A program made the position numbers and the translations under genes. DNA of 64,000 nucleotides from Bacillota bacterium (GTDB taxonomy: Bacteria > Bacillota > Bacilli > Alicyclobacillales > SLC66): positions 1-64,000 of the forward strand of contig JAJZCW010000008.1 of the NCBI GenBank assembly GCA_021828865.1. The letters run 5' to 3'. Positions 53,799 to 62,409 of the stretch are shown here, one piece after another. The notes below the pieces were generated by a model. It did not search any database. It saw only the letters and a list, made by a program, of their open reading frames with translations, and was not told the origin of the DNA. Position 1 is the first letter of the stretch; every line of letters starts with the position of its first letter.

Positions 53799-54716
53799 TT
53801 ATCCCCTGGCAATTCCCCTGGCCACAAACGCTACATTAGCAGGCCTTTCTGCCAAACGTCTCATAAAGTATCCGTACCAGTCGATCAAAAACGGAACGTA
53901 GATTCTCACAGGGTATCCCTCTTTCACCAGTTGATGTTGAAGTGAAGTGCGAATGCCATACAACATTTGAAATTCATAACGTTGCCCCGCAATATTTTCC
54001 TCCCGAACATAATTTTTTACCCATTCGATGATCTTCTCGTCATGAGTGGCGATCGCTGTATAATCACTAGTATCGAGACAAATCTGCAACAGTTTTTTGT
54101 AATTTTCGTCTACTTCCGTTTTGTCCGGATAGGCAATTTCACGCGGCTCTTTATAGGCGCCTTTCACGATGCGAAGAGGAATCCCTAGCCCCAAAAGATG
54201 ACGAGCGTCTTCCTCTGAGCGGTAAAGATAGGATTGAATAACGGTCCCCACGTTATGAAAATGTTGACGGAGGTCTTCGACCATTTCGAGCGTAATCGCC
54301 AAATGCCCGAAATCCTCCATATCCACGCGAACAAACAGATCGTATTCTTTCGCTCGCTCAAGGATTTGCCTTAAGTGATCTTTGCAAAGACCAGGGTCGA
54401 TATCGAGCCCCAATTGCGTTAATTTTACCGATAGATTGACATTAAGCCTATGATCAAAAATAGCATCTAGGGTTTCGAGACAATATTCGGTCGACTCTCG
54501 CGCCTCTCTTGCGTCTGTTACAAATTCCCCCAAGTGGTCAAGCGTAACCGACATCCCCAGTTGATGCAGTTCCTGAACCTTCGCCATCGCCGTTTCAATC
54601 GTCTCACCTGCTACGAATTTATCGGCACCAAAACGCAGCCCATATTGCTTAGCCAACTCATTCGCACGTTTGTTTTTTGACAAAGACAGAAAAAGACTCC
54701 TCAGAAGCTCTTCCAT
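53799..54716 (-). CDS. Proline dehydrogenase
   Basis: This 305-residue FAD enzyme oxidises proline to pyrroline-5-carboxylate. It is a stand-alone ProDH, not the PutA fusion, with VDMEDFGHLAITLE, VIQSYLYRSEEDA, RIVKGAYKEP, ATHDEKII and the C-terminal YGYFMRRLAERPAN that closes the active site. The pyrroline-5-carboxylate dehydrogenase gene is not in the window. The ATG at 54716 follows AAAGGTG. Confidence 0.92.
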   Translation of the reverse strand: MEELLRSLFLSLSKNKRANELAKQYGLRFGADKFVAGETIETAMAKVQELHQLGMSVTLDHLGEFVTDAREARESTEYCLETLDAIFDHRLNVNLSVKLTQLGLDIDPGLCKDHLRQILERAKEYDLFVRVDMEDFGHLAITLEMVEDLRQHFHNVGTVIQSYLYRSEEDARHLLGLGIPLRIVKGAYKEPREIAYPDKTEVDENYKKLLQICLDTSDYTAIATHDEKIIEWVKNYVREENIAGQRYEFQMLYGIRTSLQHQLVKEGYPVRIYVPFLIDWYGYFMRRLAERPANVAFVARGIARG

Positions 54717-54740
54717 CGTTTTACACCTTTTTCTTCAGTG

Positions 54741-55718
54741 TTATTCTTCCTTGCGAAGCTTCGTCGTTGGCAACAAGTGGCCATAATCCACTGTGTGCGT
54801 GATTTCCCAAGTAGTTGGATCTTTAGAATCATATTTTTCAAGAAAATCAATCACTTCCCGCGTAATCGCGGTGGGGGTAGAAGCGCCTGATGTGACCGCT
54901 ACCACGGTTACACCGTTCAGCCAATCCTTATTGATCTCCGTCACATCAGAAATGCGATACGCAGGCACCCCAGCAATTTCCGTCGCCACCTGAGCTAGCC
55001 GCCCTGAATTATTGCTTCTGGGATCTCCCACCACGATGCACACATCCGCATCTTTCGCCTGACTGGCCACTGCGTTTTGCCTGATTTGCGTAGCATTGCA
55101 TATTTCGTTATACACTTCTGCCATTGGATAACGAGTAAGTACTGTTTCCACCAGTTCCCTAGTGTCCCATTGACTCATCGTCGTCTGGTTAGTGATGACA
55201 ATCTTCCGGGATGAACCCTCCAGGTTGCTCTTTCCCAATGTTTCCGGAAGCTCAGTGACGTCTTGAGGCTTTTCCACTAAGAACACATGATCAGGAGCCA
55301 CTCCCACCGCACCTTCCGGCTCTGGATGCCCGCGTTTGCCAATGTAGACGACATCGTACCCTTCTGCCACTTTCTGCTCAATCAAGTCATGCGTTCTCGT
55401 TACATCGGGACAGGTGGCGTCAATCACATGTAATCCGCGTTGCTTTGCGCGCAACCTCACTTCAGGGGATACGCCATGAGCAGTAAAAATGACGGTACCT
55501 CGTTCGATGCGCTCAAGTATCTCCAACCGATTGGGACCGTCCAGCGTTTTGATTCCCAATTTGTCAAATGCCTCGACAACGTAAGCGTTATGAACAATCA
55601 TGCCGAGAATGTAAATGGGCCTGGGCAAATCCTTCTGACTCGCCGCCTGAGTCGCGAGAGTCATCGCGTCCACCACGCCATAGCAGTAGCCTCTCGGTGT
55701 AATTTTAATCACTTTCAT
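54741..55718 (-). CDS. ispH: 4-hydroxy-3-methylbut-2-enyl diphosphate reductase
   Basis: This 325-residue iron-sulfur enzyme is the last step of the MEP isoprenoid pathway, making IPP and DMAPP. The three cysteines that hold the cluster lie in [19 protein letters not shown] and [11 protein letters not shown]; the E of the NATQ and the [11 protein letters not shown] segments are present. ATG at 55718 after GGGAGATGAAGC is used. It sits between the histidine kinase and the proline dehydrogenase. Confidence 0.92.
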   Translation of the reverse strand: MKVIKITPRGYCYGVVDAMTLATQAASQKDLPRPIYILGMIVHNAYVVEAFDKLGIKTLDGPNRLEILERIERGTVIFTAHGVSPEVRLRAKQRGLHVIDATCPDVTRTHDLIEQKVAEGYDVVYIGKRGHPEPEGAVGVAPDHVFLVEKPQDVTELPETLGKSNLEGSSRKIVITNQTTMSQWDTRELVETVLTRYPMAEVYNEICNATQIRQNAVASQAKDADVCIVVGDPRSNNSGRLAQVATEIAGVPAYRISDVTEINKDWLNGVTVVAVTSGASTPTAITREVIDFLEKYDSKDPTTWEITHTVDYGHLLPTTKLRKEE

Positions 55719-55736
55719 TGCTTCATCTCCCATGTA

Positions 55737-57281
55737 TCACAAGTCAACTCGCATTTCGGTACCATGCCCAAGTTTGCTGAACACTTTAATCTCTCCATCA
55801 TGTAGACGTACGATTTCCGACACAATAGCGAGCCCTAACCCCGCCCCCCCAGGGGCGCGCTCTCTAGCCACAGAGGCACGGAAAAAACGGTCAAAAATTT
55901 TCGCCATCTGTTCCTCAGAAATACCCGGACCGTTGTCTTTGACACTCAATCTCGCCTGATTGTTTTGAATCGGTACGACGCTTACGATAATCTGCCCACT
56001 TGTTCCATCCGTGTACTGAATGGCATTGGCCACCAAGTTGTAAATGATCTGCTTCACCATCGCTGGATCCGCAAAAGTAGCCGCAGCTTGCAGGTCGTAA
56101 ATCATTTTTCTTTTCCCTGCAATAATTTCAAATTGTGGACGTAATTCCTCTACCAGTTTGGACAGATCCATCGATTCCAGCTGTGGCTTTAACCCCCCAT
56201 CAAGGCGTGCCAGTTGCAAAAGATCTTTGACCAACCCTTCGAGTCGTGCCGTTTCCCGTTGCATCGCAGTTAGTGCTTTTCTGGTGTCTTCAAATTGTTC
56301 AAGAGGAAGCATGAAACCTTGCATTTCCTCTTCATGTTCACCATATTCATCGTCGCTTTCCTTGAAAACGGCAAACGTTCTGTAATAATATTCAATACGG
56401 CGCAACAAGACGTCAGTGAATCCCCTTACCGCAGTGAGCGGGGTGCGAAGCTCATGCGATGCATCAGAGACAAATTGTTTCATTCTCACCGTTGCCGTTT
56501 GTTCCCGCTGAACCGCTTTGGCCAGCTCATCAAGAGTATCGTTGATCACTTCCGCCAAGCGAACTGTCTCCTTTGGCCCCATTACCGGAAGCCGTTCTTG
56601 AAAGGCGCCTGACTTAATGCGCGTGGCAGTATTAATCAAATGATGAAGCGGCAACAAAGGGGCTCGCACCACAGGGATAATTACCGCGATGGCAAGCAGT
56701 ATCACCACAATACTGATCAGCAGGAAGTTCAACACTTGTTGGTATAAAACGGAGTTATAGAGGGACTGGTCATAGCCAATTTCAATATAACCTTGGATGG
56801 GGTTTGCGCCAATACGTGCAAACAGAACCACTTGATTGTTGGACTCTGTGGTATAGGTTTGTACGTTGTATTTGAGTGGAATGGAAATTACTTTTGACTT
56901 GCTATTAAATTCTTCATTAGAAACAAAAGGAACCAATCTGGTGGGGTCATATTTTGATGTTCGTTCTCCGAGCACTTGCCGGTTGGGCCCCAGAATCCTC
57001 ACATTAATGCCGCGAATCGCCAGCAAGTTGATCAGTCTTGGAGCCAGTGAAATAAACTGGCCTTCTTTCACCTGTTGGACTACAAAAGGCTCCGACAACG
57101 CGTCATTGATGGCAAAATTGAGGCTGTTGGCGCCAGTGGTATACAATCCTTCATGAATCGATTGAAACTGGGCGAGCCCCAGCAGAACAATTAACAGAAT
57201 AATGATGACCATGTATCTGCTGTAGAGCTCGCTCAGTAAAGTCGCGGGACCTTTTTTCCGCGCTCTACTGAATGTCCACAC
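55737..57281 (-). CDS. Sensor histidine kinase of a two-component system
   Basis: This 514-residue membrane kinase has a membrane helix near 22-42, an extracellular sensing part of about 140 residues, and a second helix (about 185-207). A HAMP-like linker, HisKA (VSDASHELRTPLTAVRGF, phosphorylated His) and HATPase parts (NLVANAIQYTDG, VKDNGPGISEEQ, APGGAGLGLAIV) follow. It is of the PhoR/ResE kind with an unknown signal. It overlaps the regulator gene by 17 bases. The ispH gene follows within 20 bases. Confidence 0.9.
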   Translation of the reverse strand: MWTFSRARKKGPATLLSELYSRYMVIIILLIVLLGLAQFQSIHEGLYTTGANSLNFAINDALSEPFVVQQVKEGQFISLAPRLINLLAIRGINVRILGPNRQVLGERTSKYDPTRLVPFVSNEEFNSKSKVISIPLKYNVQTYTTESNNQVVLFARIGANPIQGYIEIGYDQSLYNSVLYQQVLNFLLISIVVILLAIAVIIPVVRAPLLPLHHLINTATRIKSGAFQERLPVMGPKETVRLAEVINDTLDELAKAVQREQTATVRMKQFVSDASHELRTPLTAVRGFTDVLLRRIEYYYRTFAVFKESDDEYGEHEEEMQGFMLPLEQFEDTRKALTAMQRETARLEGLVKDLLQLARLDGGLKPQLESMDLSKLVEELRPQFEIIAGKRKMIYDLQAAATFADPAMVKQIIYNLVANAIQYTDGTSGQIIVSVVPIQNNQARLSVKDNGPGISEEQMAKIFDRFFRASVARERAPGGAGLGLAIVSEIVRLHDGEIKVFSKLGHGTEMRVDL

Positions 57282-58026
57282 GATATCCGACTCCCCGTAC
57301 CGTACGAATCAATTGTCGCTTTGAGTCGTTGAGTTTATGCCGCAAATAGCGGATATACACTTCAAGAATATTGTCCTCTCCTGAGAAATTGTCGCCCCAT
57401 ACATGACTCAAAATTTGTTCTCTAGTCAGTGCCACTCCCGGGGATTCGAGCAAGAGTTCGAGAAGAGCATACTCAGTTTTGGATAAAGATAGGGCATTCC
57501 CCTCATATCTGATCAACTTTTGCGCTTTGTCAATTTCAAATTTACCGATTCTCTGCACATCGGAGAGTTCTGGAAACTGCGTGCGAAACCGCGCTTCAAT
57601 ACGAGCTTTCAGTTCAGCAAAGGCAAATGGTTTGACGACATAATCATCTGCGCCCATGGCAAGTCCCTTTACTCTTTCCTCGACATCGTCTTTCGCTGTT
57701 AACATGATGATCGAGACACGTACCCTCTCTTTCATCAATCGACACACTTCAAACCCGTCCATGCCAGGCAGCATGATATCTAACAACACCACGTGTGGTT
57801 TGAATTGATCAAGCGCATTCAGTGCCTCTTCGCCGTCTTTGACTGTTAACACATCATAGCCTTCATCACGCAGTCCAAAAAGTAAAAAGTCGCGAATGCC
57901 CTGTTCATCATCTACCACCATAATCCTTCCAGCCCGCGCATTTCCTGCCACATAAGCGTGATGCCGTGCATCAGGATCCGCTTTTCCAGGTGTCCTTGTA
58001 GGAACGATCATTCGAGTGTCATTCAT
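57265..58026 (-). CDS. OmpR/PhoB-family response regulator
   Basis: This 253-residue regulator has a receiver domain (about 33-145; VVDDEQGIRDF, the phosphoacceptor aspartate in VVLLDIMLPGMDG, ADDYVVKPFAFAEL). A C-terminal winged helix (about 155-250; SKTEYALLELLLE, VYIRYLRHKLND, IRTVRGVGYR) binds DNA. An extra N-terminal tail of about 33 residues is unusual; the ATG at 58026 after GGAGGGATAGC supports it. It is the partner of the downstream kinase. Confidence 0.92.
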   Translation of the reverse strand: MNDTRMIVPTRTPGKADPDARHHAYVAGNARAGRIMVVDDEQGIRDFLLFGLRDEGYDVLTVKDGEEALNALDQFKPHVVLLDIMLPGMDGFEVCRLMKERVRVSIIMLTAKDDVEERVKGLAMGADDYVVKPFAFAELKARIEARFRTQFPELSDVQRIGKFEIDKAQKLIRYEGNALSLSKTEYALLELLLESPGVALTREQILSHVWGDNFSGEDNILEVYIRYLRHKLNDSKRQLIRTVRGVGYRVDIQ

Positions 58027-58151
58027 TGCTATCCCTCCAAAATATTAATTTCCACCTCTAAAAGAGATTTCTTTCTTCGCCGCATATGATAGATTTAATT
58101 AAAGAACTAATAATAATATAACTCCATTTACTATAGAATGGATGATAAAAA

Positions 58152-59216
58152 ATGTACAGTCCAAAAGCACCTGCAAAATCAAGGAAAATAGCAAAGAAAC
58201 CGAAAAAGACCAAACGCCAAAATTCACGCAAAAAACAGAATGCGCAAATGGCAAGCCGTTCCCGAAAGCCAACCTCTCTCGCCAAAAAGAGAAGAAAAAA
58301 AATTAAATGGGGCAGATTGGCCTTTGTCTTACTAGTTGCTCTTGGACTTGGCTATGCCGTCGCATGGTTTATTCGCAGCGGTATTCCGCAATTAGTTCGC
58401 TTTGTCGAAGCGGATATCAGGCAAATCACGCAAAAAACGACTCCGCTACCCTATTCTCAAGCTGCTTACCAGCCGCTCTCCAAACAATTGCAAGCATTTC
58501 TTGGAAAGCAAAAAGGAACCTACGGCGTTTACGGAATTGACATGACCACGGGCGCTCATTTTGGTTGGAACAACACCCAACGGTTCACTGCAGCCAATGA
58601 ATCGACACTGCCTGTACTCATCAACCTTTACAGCGATATCGCCAACCATCGCCTGAGCCCAGGTACGCTGGTGCATTATGAACCTGTCGATAAGGCGGCG
58701 GGCTCTGGCTTCATTGCCGGTATGCCATTTGGGACTTCTTTTACCGTGATTCAGCTCGCACATGCCAGTATCGCACAAGATGACATCGTGGCCCGCAACA
58801 TGTTGATCCGACAGCTAGGCAGCAGTCAAATCAACAATTTTGTCAATGCGATGGGCGTTACAACACCTTTTGCCCCGCCATATGACACGACACCAAAAGA
58901 TCTAAGCACCGAAATGAACTATCTATATCATATGTATCAGGCCCATCCGCAAACCGTGTTACCTTTAATCGGATTACTTGAAGGCAACCAAAATCAGGGC
59001 AGAATCGCAAACGGATTTGCCCCCGGCATCAGTGTGGCCCAAATTCCCGCCAATTGGCCCAACGAATACCACGATGCAGCGATTGTGATGTACCCCAAGC
59101 ATCCCATTGCACTAAGCATTTGCAGCAGTGGCACTACACAAGCTGGCGCTTCCCAGGTAGAAGCACAAGCTGCAAAAATCGTCGAACAGTTTTTACAAGG
59201 CGGTGGGCGCGGTTAG
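58152..59216 (+). CDS. Membrane-anchored class A beta-lactamase-fold pseudoenzyme
   Basis: This 354-residue protein has a very basic N-terminal tail (1-52), one membrane helix (about 53-74) and a large external domain of the class A beta-lactamase/transpeptidase fold (FGWNNTQRFTAANESTLPVL, DIVARNMLIRQLG, HDAAIVMYP). Each catalytic motif is altered: the S-x-x-K of the family aligns with N149-E-S-T152, S-D-N with D-D-I (about 210-212), and K-T-G with I-P-A. It should not hydrolyse beta-lactams and probably binds wall or other ligands. The ATG at 58152 has only a weak ribosome site. Its end overlaps pncB by 4 bases. Confidence 0.75.
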   Translation: MYSPKAPAKSRKIAKKPKKTKRQNSRKKQNAQMASRSRKPTSLAKKRRKKIKWGRLAFVLLVALGLGYAVAWFIRSGIPQLVRFVEADIRQITQKTTPLPYSQAAYQPLSKQLQAFLGKQKGTYGVYGIDMTTGAHFGWNNTQRFTAANESTLPVLINLYSDIANHRLSPGTLVHYEPVDKAAGSGFIAGMPFGTSFTVIQLAHASIAQDDIVARNMLIRQLGSSQINNFVNAMGVTTPFAPPYDTTPKDLSTEMNYLYHMYQAHPQTVLPLIGLLEGNQNQGRIANGFAPGISVAQIPANWPNEYHDAAIVMYPKHPIALSICSSGTTQAGASQVEAQAAKIVEQFLQGGGRG

Positions 59217-60721
59217 TGAACGCGAATGGTTTCCACCAGATTTCGCTTGAGTTCCCAAAGTTTACGGCTTAAATCCACATGATAGACGTGTGGATTTTTG
59301 GGACGAAGCGTTTCGCGGGAAATGGATTGTAAGTCCTGTCTGGCGTGTTGTTGAATTTCTGACAAATTGGGCAATAAGTATACCAAATGACCATTTTCTA
59401 TGACAGGTACCAACAACTCTTTTATACGATAATGGATCAATGTTTTTTGCTTATACGTATGTACAGGGTCAAACAGCAATACAGGCTCCCCGGATGGCGC
59501 GATTTCATCCTCGAGCATGATTAGATCCGCACTTGCAATGCCGTCCACGTAAAACCGCACCACTTTTTTTCTTCCTGGATTAGTCACTTTCAAAGGATTC
59601 TCAGAGATTTTGATTCGCGGTAAAAATGAGCCGTCAGCGAGCTTTTCCGCAGCCAGTTTATAAACGCCACCAAGCGACGGGCAGCCCTTCGAAGTGATTA
59701 GAGCGGTTCCCACTCCCCATCCGTCAATTTTTGCCCCTTGCAATAACAAATCCCTAATCGTGTCTTCATCGAGATCATCGGAGACAATGATCCTGGTATT
59801 GGTAAAGCCTGCGCGATCCAGGCGCATTCTGGCTTCCTTTGAGAGGTAGGCCAAATCGCCAGAATCAATTCGCACCGCCAGCAAGTCATAGCCGCGTTCG
59901 CGAAGTTCCCTGCCCACGGTAATGGCATTAGGAATTCCTGATCGAAGTACATCATAGGTGTCTACAAGGAGCACCACGTTGTTGGGATAGGCATTGGCAT
60001 AGGTGCGAAATGCCTCCAGTTCAGATGAAAAACTCTGGATCCAGCTGTGCGCCTGCGTACCTGATATCGGAATACCAAAATTAAGTCCGGCCGCCACATT
60101 GCTGGTACTGGAGCAACCAGCAATATAGGCCGCTCTCGCCCCAAAAACGGCAGCATCCGCATTCTGTGCGCGGCGGAGTCCAAATTCGCTGACCGGTGCC
60201 GCGTCTTCAAAGGCTTGTCCCTTCGCTGCAGAGACGATTCGGGCCGCTTTTGTCGCAATCAGACTTTGATGGTTCACGAAACTGAGAATGGCCGACTCAA
60301 TCAATTGCAATTCAAAGAGCCGTCCTTCAATTCTCATGATTGGTTCCTGAGGAAATACCACTGTTCCTTCGGGGATGGCATACAAACTCCCCGTAAATCG
60401 AAACTTCGCCAATTCATCCAAGAACCCCTGATCAAACATCCCGAGAGACTTCAGATATTTCAACTCATTTTCGTGAAATCGCAGGTTGTTCAGGTACACG
60501 ACCGCCTGTTCCAAGCCTGCAACAATTACGTAACCATTATCGCAAGGATTGCTGCGGTAAAATACATCAAACACCACTTCTTTATTCATATTGCCTGATT
60601 GATAATAACCGTACATCATGGTTAACTGGTATAGATCAGTTAACAGCGCCTCTTGTCTCCCCTGGTAGATAGGAAGCTGACGAAGCTGTTGCATCCGCAA
60701 GTCAATTGCGTCCGTACTCAC
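59213..60721 (-). CDS. pncB: Nicotinate phosphoribosyltransferase
   Basis: This 502-residue enzyme makes nicotinate mononucleotide from nicotinate and PRPP in the Preiss-Handler branch of NAD synthesis. TDLYQLTMMYGYY, SEFGLRRAQ, GTQAHSWIQSF (the autophosphorylated histidine), VDTYDVLRSG and RIDSGDLAYLS are typical. GTG at 60721, preceded by AAAAGGGGATGAACCA, is the start. The HAD gene stops 25 bases upstream, so they are probably cotranscribed. Confidence 0.92.
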   Translation of the reverse strand: MSTDAIDLRMQQLRQLPIYQGRQEALLTDLYQLTMMYGYYQSGNMNKEVVFDVFYRSNPCDNGYVIVAGLEQAVVYLNNLRFHENELKYLKSLGMFDQGFLDELAKFRFTGSLYAIPEGTVVFPQEPIMRIEGRLFELQLIESAILSFVNHQSLIATKAARIVSAAKGQAFEDAAPVSEFGLRRAQNADAAVFGARAAYIAGCSSTSNVAAGLNFGIPISGTQAHSWIQSFSSELEAFRTYANAYPNNVVLLVDTYDVLRSGIPNAITVGRELRERGYDLLAVRIDSGDLAYLSKEARMRLDRAGFTNTRIIVSDDLDEDTIRDLLLQGAKIDGWGVGTALITSKGCPSLGGVYKLAAEKLADGSFLPRIKISENPLKVTNPGRKKVVRFYVDGIASADLIMLEDEIAPSGEPVLLFDPVHTYKQKTLIHYRIKELLVPVIENGHLVYLLPNLSEIQQHARQDLQSISRETLRPKNPHVYHVDLSRKLWELKRNLVETIRVH

Positions 60722-60745
60722 TGGTTCATCCCCTTTTAGTGCCAA

Positions 60746-61570
60746 TTAGCCATAGTAATGCTTTAGAAACTTAGGTACCGCATCGAGTGACGGCTTATCT
60801 AGCACTACATCCGCCACTTCCTTTACTTCCTTGGGAGCAAGCGCTGTTGCCACGCCAATTCCTGCTTTTTCAATCATGGGAGCATCACCAGGACTATCGC
60901 CGACTGCCATAATGGCATCCCTAGGAATTTTCATGGAATCCATATAAAAATCAATCAATTTAGCCTTCGTTACCCCTTTGGGGTTAACTGCAATTTCAAA
61001 CCCGTCCTGTTGATGAAACAAATAATAGCTGCACTCATCGGTCCTTGTTCGTAAAATTTCCGCAAGCTTATCGCCAAGCTCATGATCATAACCGGTAATA
61101 AACATTTGCAGCGCACCATCTGCTACCTGATCAAGCGTTTGATATTCCAGATCTTCCGGCCACCTGACGTATAGCTCCTGCTTCCCGTACAAGTATACAT
61201 CACGATCGTAAAATACCCGTCCTCCAAGACCCATGGTCTCTGCCATTTGAAGTACGTCTGTCACCAATTTTTTGCTCATCCGAAACCCTTGTAATATTTC
61301 GTTCTTTTGAGGAAAGGAGGGAATATCCAAGTCATCTTCCTCCCAGATTGGTGGTTGGAATATCACCCCACCTGTGAGGCAGGCATAGGGGTGTTTCAAT
61401 CCAAGCGTAGCGGCAAGTACTCTACCAGTTCGCGCATGTCTTGCTGTGTTGATGGTAGTGATCACGCCTAAGCTATTGATCATTTGAAAAGTCTCCATCA
61501 ATCCGGGAGCAAACCCTCGTTCCGCAAAATAAATCGTTCCGTCTAGGTCGCACATCACAACACCTTGCAT
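60746..61570 (-). CDS. HAD-superfamily phosphatase (Cof type)
   Basis: This 274-residue phosphatase has the nucleophile motif VMCDLDGTIYF, a cap domain of the Cof kind, and the late motifs VTKAKLIDFYM and AVGDSPGDAPMIEKAG. The substrate is unknown, typically a sugar phosphate or nucleotide in this class. The ATG at 61570 follows AGGAGTGGGACG. It lies between the inositol monophosphatase and pncB in the same direction. Confidence 0.85.
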   Translation of the reverse strand: MQGVVMCDLDGTIYFAERGFAPGLMETFQMINSLGVITTINTARHARTGRVLAATLGLKHPYACLTGGVIFQPPIWEEDDLDIPSFPQKNEILQGFRMSKKLVTDVLQMAETMGLGGRVFYDRDVYLYGKQELYVRWPEDLEYQTLDQVADGALQMFITGYDHELGDKLAEILRTRTDECSYYLFHQQDGFEIAVNPKGVTKAKLIDFYMDSMKIPRDAIMAVGDSPGDAPMIEKAGIGVATALAPKEVKEVADVVLDKPSLDAVPKFLKHYYG

Positions 61571-61580
61571 CGTCCCACTC

Positions 61581-62390
61581 CTAATCTACTTGGAGATCCA
61601 CCAAAATTTGCCGATGAATCTTGCCATTGGTCGCCACTACGTGACGAGTGGAGAGTGCGTAGTCATTTCCATCCTCATCAGTCACCATGCCTCCGGCAGT
61701 TTGAACCAGCACTGCCCCGGCTAGTAAATCCCAGGCATTCAGATCGTTTTCCCAGAAGCCATCTAGTCGACCCGCAGCCACGTAGGCCATGTGCAGCGCT
61801 GCTGAACCCATGGCCCGGACATTGCGCGCGTGAAACCCAAACCGGCGAATCTGTTCCGCATTTTTGCTACGAAAATCGCCGGTGGGGAATCCGCTTGCAA
61901 GCACTGCAGCAAACACATCATTGACACCTGACACTTGCATTGGATGACCGTTTGCCATTGCCTCTTTTCCTGCAATTCCCGAAAACATTTCATCGCGCAT
62001 CGGATCATAAATCACGCCAATCACTGCTTTTCCCTCATACATGAGGCCAATCGACACCGCGCAAAAAGGAATTCCCCGAATAAAGTTGAGCGTGCCATCG
62101 ATCGGATCGACGACCCACAAAAAAGTGGGATCCGCGTCCTTTACAGCTTGTATGGCCGCCTTACTTCCCGGTCCTACCGCTTCTTCACCAAGCAATTTGC
62201 TACTCGGATAAGCATCTAACAAAATGGATTCAATGATCTCCTGACATCTTTTATCCACCTCAGTTACCAGGTCGTGAGGGGAGGATTTCTCCATCGTATG
62301 CTTAGGCTTTCCAATGTGCTTCCTGATTTCCTCACCTGCCGCGCGGGCTGCCGTTTCCGCCACTTTTTGGGCCGCAATCAAATCCAGCAT
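61581..62390 (-). CDS. Inositol monophosphatase family protein
   Basis: This 269-residue magnesium-dependent phosphatase has GEEAVG, the metal motif DPIDGTLNFIRG and the NAWDLLAGAVLVQTAGG signature of the FIG/IMPase family. Substrates can be inositol phosphate, fructose-1,6-bisphosphate, histidinol phosphate or PAP; the sequence does not decide. The ATG at 62390 follows AGGAGAGAAACC. It lies 20 bases downstream of the end of hutH in the same direction. Confidence 0.88.
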   Translation of the reverse strand: MLDLIAAQKVAETAARAAGEEIRKHIGKPKHTMEKSSPHDLVTEVDKRCQEIIESILLDAYPSSKLLGEEAVGPGSKAAIQAVKDADPTFLWVVDPIDGTLNFIRGIPFCAVSIGLMYEGKAVIGVIYDPMRDEMFSGIAGKEAMANGHPMQVSGVNDVFAAVLASGFPTGDFRSKNAEQIRRFGFHARNVRAMGSAALHMAYVAAGRLDGFWENDLNAWDLLAGAVLVQTAGGMVTDEDGNDYALSTRHVVATNGKIHRQILVDLQVD

Positions 62391-62409
62391 GGTTTCTCTC
62401 CTTTTCGCA

